Positions 61,729 to 64,000 of a stretch of 64,000 nt of DNA are shown here, in pieces. The notes under the pieces are model-generated. The model saw only the letters and a list, made by a program, of their open reading frames with translations. It was not told the DNA's origin and did not search any database. Source of the stretch: Candidatus Nanoarchaeia archaeon (GTDB lineage Archaea > Nanobdellota > Nanobdellia > Woesearchaeales > WJIZ01); contig JANQND010000030.1 in NCBI GenBank assembly GCA_028279765.1, forward strand, positions 1 to 64,000. The letters are read 5' to 3'. Numbering within the stretch: the stretch's first letter is position 1; each line of letters opens with the position of its first letter. A program made the translations under genes and the position numbers.

Positions 61729-62549
61729 AAAGAAGGAGAATCAGTTATCCTTTTTAACCGTTTCACTTCAATGCTAATCGCATTTCTATTGACACGAATA
61801 TATCGCGGGCACTCAGTGTAAGGAAAAGAATTGCGCTCGCAATACTTTATAATCCTTTCCCTTTGCACATCATCAGAAAACCCAACCACTACATTAATCC
61901 CCTTCTTATCTGAATGAATAATCTCAAACATGGACAAGTCTTTTTTTATCTTCTCATGCTGCTGCTCAAAAAAACGCAGTTTCTCCTGCAGCATCCCTAA
62001 TTGCTTATCTAACGATCCCATCTTATGCTTATCAAAAACCAGATTATCCAGCATGGATCGATCAAAAGAAAGCTCATCAAAAGCAAGAAATCCTCCATAA
62101 TGCAGATTGACCGGCTTATCTTCGCCAAATGATCCTATAACGATATCGCCAATCTTTGCGATTTCAGATCCGATGCTTCCTGATGCATCATTAATAAGTA
62201 AAGCACCTTTCTGTTTAGTCATCGCATACAACAGTCCCATCGGCTGCTCAGCAAAATAACCGGATAAGGAATTAATCAGCAAAACAGATTGATCATCTAA
62301 ATGCCGTCCCAGCTCATTCGGCTCAATAATCCCATCATCTGTTTTAAGCTTCTCCAGGCTCATTCCTAAGCGTTCGGGAAACTGCAGGTAGGTAATCCAG
62401 CCGCCCTGATCCTGCACAATAACTTTCCGCTTACCTAATGCCTTAGCTATTTTCAGGGCAGTTTGTATGGATACATTCCCCCGTTGGGTCAGATAAATAT
62501 TTTTCTTGAGGGTATATCGTTTCAAGTATTGTATAGCATTATTCTCCAT
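61725..62549 (-). CDS. PLP-dependent aminotransferase-fold protein (DegT/Cys-desulfurase-like)
   Basis: The roughly 274-residue protein is shorter than the usual 370-400. It shows the fold-type I core: a QTALKIAKALG start, VIVQDQGGWITYLQF, GALLINDASGSIGSE (the Asp that contacts the PLP ring nitrogen), and DIVIGSFGEDKPVNLHYGGFLAF, where the Lys of EDKPVNLHYGG is at the position expected for the cofactor Lys. The C-terminal small domain is reduced. Whether it is active is uncertain. It is cotranslated with the 60865 gene; the spacer upstream holds palindromic copy C. Confidence 0.65.
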   Translation of the reverse strand: MENNAIQYLKRYTLKKNIYLTQRGNVSIQTALKIAKALGKRKVIVQDQGGWITYLQFPERLGMSLEKLKTDDGIIEPNELGRHLDDQSVLLINSLSGYFAEQPMGLLYAMTKQKGALLINDASGSIGSEIAKIGDIVIGSFGEDKPVNLHYGGFLAFDELSFDRSMLDNLVFDKHKMGSLDKQLGMLQEKLRFFEQQHEKIKKDLSMFEIIHSDKKGINVVVGFSDDVQRERIIKYCERNSFPYTECPRYIRVNRNAISIEVKRLKRITDSPSL

Positions 62550-62610
62550 GCAAAAAATCACTCAGACAAAATTTAAAAAGCTTGTGAAAGTGCAAACAAT
62601 AAAGCAAGAG

Positions 62611-62700
62611 AGCAACAACAATCGCGCAGACGAACTTAGTCTCTAAGCTCGAGATTTTGCCTAGAGCAAAATCGCTCTGCCTGCTATTATTGTTGTTGCT
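62611..62700 (+). repeat. Palindromic intergenic element, copy C
   Basis: The arms AGCAACAACAAT/ATTGTTGTTGCT (12 pairs) and GCAGA/TCTGC enclose hairpin 1 (62631-62651, CTTAG-TCT-CTAAG extended by CGA/TCG) and hairpin 2 GATTTTGC-CTAGA-GCAAAATC (62653-62673). The core CAACAATCGCGCAGACGA and 3' CTCTGCCTGCTATTATTGTTG match copies A and B in orientation. It lies in a divergent spacer, and its last bases run into the TATA box of the downstream methyltransferase gene. Confidence 0.9.
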
Positions 62701-62707
62701 ATAAAAG
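62699..62707 (+). promoter_or_regulatory. TATA box of the 62726 gene, overlapping copy C
   Basis: CTATAAAAG is centred 23 bases before the ATG at 62726. Its first two bases are the end of the palindromic element. Confidence 0.5.
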
Positions 62708-62725
62708 CGAAATAAACAGTTTAAA

Positions 62726-63205
62726 ATGACCTACTACGATGATATAGCAGAAGGATATGAAGAACTTCATAGAGAGGAACAACTAAAGAAGATAGAAATA
62801 ATAAAACAATATTTCAAACCAAAAAAAGAAGAAAAGCTCTTAGATGTTGGCTGCGGGTCAGGCATCTCAACAGAGAATTGGAATTGCAAAACATATGGCA
62901 TTGACCCATCAGAAAAACTTGTTCAAATAGCAAAACAGAAAGGAATAGAATGCGAAGTAGCAAAAGCCGAGAACATCCCTTGCGAGGATCACTCTTTCGA
63001 TTACATAATATCCATAACAGCCATTCAGAACTTTGACAACATCGAAAAAGGGTTACAGGAAATAAAACGAGTGGGAAAAGAAAACTTTGTCCTCACCTTT
63101 CTCAAAAGAAGTCCCAAAAGAGAAAAAATTGAACAAGCAATAGATAAGATATTCACGATCAGAAAAACCATAGAAGAAGAAAAAGACATCATTATAATCG
63201 TCTAA
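62726..63205 (+). CDS. Class I SAM-dependent methyltransferase
   Basis: The 159-residue protein has motif I LLDVGCGSGISTEN near 39-52, an acidic strand 2 (YGIDPSEKLVQIA), AENIPCEDHSFDYIISITAIQNF for the strand 4 region, and a strand 5 NFVLTFLKRS. This is a type 11-like small methyltransferase. It is short because the C-terminal substrate-binding part is minimal. The substrate is not evident. The gene reads away from the PLP-fold gene with copy C between them. Confidence 0.85.
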   Translation: MTYYDDIAEGYEELHREEQLKKIEIIKQYFKPKKEEKLLDVGCGSGISTENWNCKTYGIDPSEKLVQIAKQKGIECEVAKAENIPCEDHSFDYIISITAIQNFDNIEKGLQEIKRVGKENFVLTFLKRSPKREKIEQAIDKIFTIRKTIEEEKDIIIIV

Positions 63206-63245
63206 ATACAAACATTTAAGAACGCCAAACAACAAGAAAAAACTG

Positions 63246-64000
63246 ATGAATAAAAACCTTCTTCTCTTCCTTGCATTGATTTTACTAACTGCCTGCATCT
63301 ACGAGACTCCTCAGGCAACCCAGATAAGCAGCCAGGCCTTTAACTCTACGCAGGATACGTTCGCACAGCAGGAGGAGCTTAAAGAAAAAGAGGCCCAGCA
63401 ATTCACATTAAAGAGAAGAATTGATGCAGAATACACCGCAAAAGCAGCCGAAAACATTCATGACGAGTGCAAAGGATGCCTGGATATTATTGCTGCATCG
63501 GCATCTGCAATCAGATATTATGATCCGTCCCTGACTTATCCCGCAATCCTCTCTCTTTCAGGAGCATTACGATTAGACGAAAGAGAAAAGCTCATCCACA
63601 CCTTTCTTACACACAGAGTTAGCCTGCTTGGATATGAACCATTCTATACAGCAAACCAGCGACAGACCTCTAAAGCAGCCCAGGTATTTCGGGATGCAAA
63701 GAACAAGCCTGCACGGGTAGGGATTGCAGATGCAAATTATCTCAAGGCGCTTCTCTTCTCTGGTGCAATTCCTATAGCAAGTATTGATCGATTCTACATT
63801 TTTGAAGACCAGTTAGGAAGATATCTCAATATTTCGGGTTTCAAAGCAGAGCACGAAGAAATATTTGTCGCCCTGGTAGGCTACAAGAATGAAATCTTCA
63901 TCCATGACCCAAGAGTAGATGGGCTCAGGGCATCGTATCAAAAAATCGACCTGCAGCATTTCTCTCAGGCATGGGCAAGCGATCAGAATACCTATGGAAT
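63246..64000 (+). CDS. Lipoprotein with C39-like peptidase domain, cut by the window end
   Basis: At least 251 residues are visible and the frame is open at base 64000. A lipoprotein signal peptide ends LLTAC, with the Cys at about 17. A charged linker (AQQEELKEKEAQQF) and a helical part with CKGC follow, then a domain resembling C39-like/papain-fold peptidases: GAIPIASIDRF, EIFVALVGYKNEIFIHDPRVDG (with the catalytic-type His position replaced by EIFVA) and AWASDQNTYG. Activity cannot be judged without the rest of the protein. Confidence 0.65.
   Translation, partial: MNKNLLLFLALILLTACIYETPQATQISSQAFNSTQDTFAQQEELKEKEAQQFTLKRRIDAEYTAKAAENIHDECKGCLDIIAASASAIRYYDPSLTYPAILSLSGALRLDEREKLIHTFLTHRVSLLGYEPFYTANQRQTSKAAQVFRDAKNKPARVGIADANYLKALLFSGAIPIASIDRFYIFEDQLGRYLNISGFKAEHEEIFVALVGYKNEIFIHDPRVDGLRASYQKIDLQHFSQAWASDQNTYG

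Noticed and set aside
36111-62700. CRISPR-like repeats
   Set aside because: The three repeated segments are single, far apart and internally palindromic. There are no spacers in regular array and no cas genes in the window.

Overview
The window is archaeal. It carries a split archaeal RNA polymerase operon (rpoH, rpoB2, rpoB1, rpoA1, rpoA2, rpl30e, nusA, rpsL, rpsG), aIF1A, eS17, Alba, a Bud32 kinase, a Rad50-type ATPase and intron-containing tRNAs. Many genes have a TATA box centred about 25-28 bases before the start codon, the mark of leaderless transcripts. Genes inside operons instead use GGTGA-type ribosome sites or ATGA overlaps. The many huge secreted proteins, the pilin-like RKAQ leaders and the heavily intron-broken tRNAs suggest a DPANN lineage (Woesearchaeota/Pacearchaeota-like). 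That placement is an inference, not something read from a marker phylogeny.

Layout: 1-7.9 kb holds a Lys/Ala-rich peptide, an amino acid permease fused to a methyltransferase, a large subtilisin, a lone receiver protein, SppA and an RDD protein. 7.9-11.3 kb holds short leaderless genes (aIF1A, Bud32, a DUF2238-like membrane protein, a small membrane peptide, an unknown protein, a PC4-like protein, a HAD phosphatase). 11.4-21 kb is the transcription/translation operon, preceded on the same strand by tRNA-Asp (two introns) and tRNA-Lys (one). 21-31 kb holds a His-rich surface protein behind an AAAG repeat, a haem membrane protein, tRNA-Tyr (one intron), tRNA-Pro (three introns), Rad50, a sugar-phosphate isomerase, glutamate dehydrogenase, MsrB and tRNA-Arg. 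31-36 kb holds a TMTC-like glycosyltransferase, Alba, eS17 and three lineage-specific genes.

36.2-55.3 kb is the most unusual part: one minus-strand run of tightly packed genes for giant secreted proteins, pilin-like anchored proteins and multi-pass membrane proteins. It is headed by a 51-residue ribbon-helix-helix regulator. The set [pilin-like protein, giant Cys-rich protein, multi-pass protein] occurs twice and looks like a duplicated cassette. 55.5-64 kb returns to single genes: a Cys-rich anchored protein, MetRS, two methyltransferases, a zinc-ribbon protein, a PLP-fold protein and a C39-like lipoprotein cut by the window end.

Three intergenic spacers (36111-36212, 42607-42692, 62611-62700) hold copies of one imperfect palindrome with two inner hairpins. 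This dispersed element is not explained by any gene. With the duplicated surface cassette and the multi-intron tRNAs, it is the best candidate here for undescribed biology.
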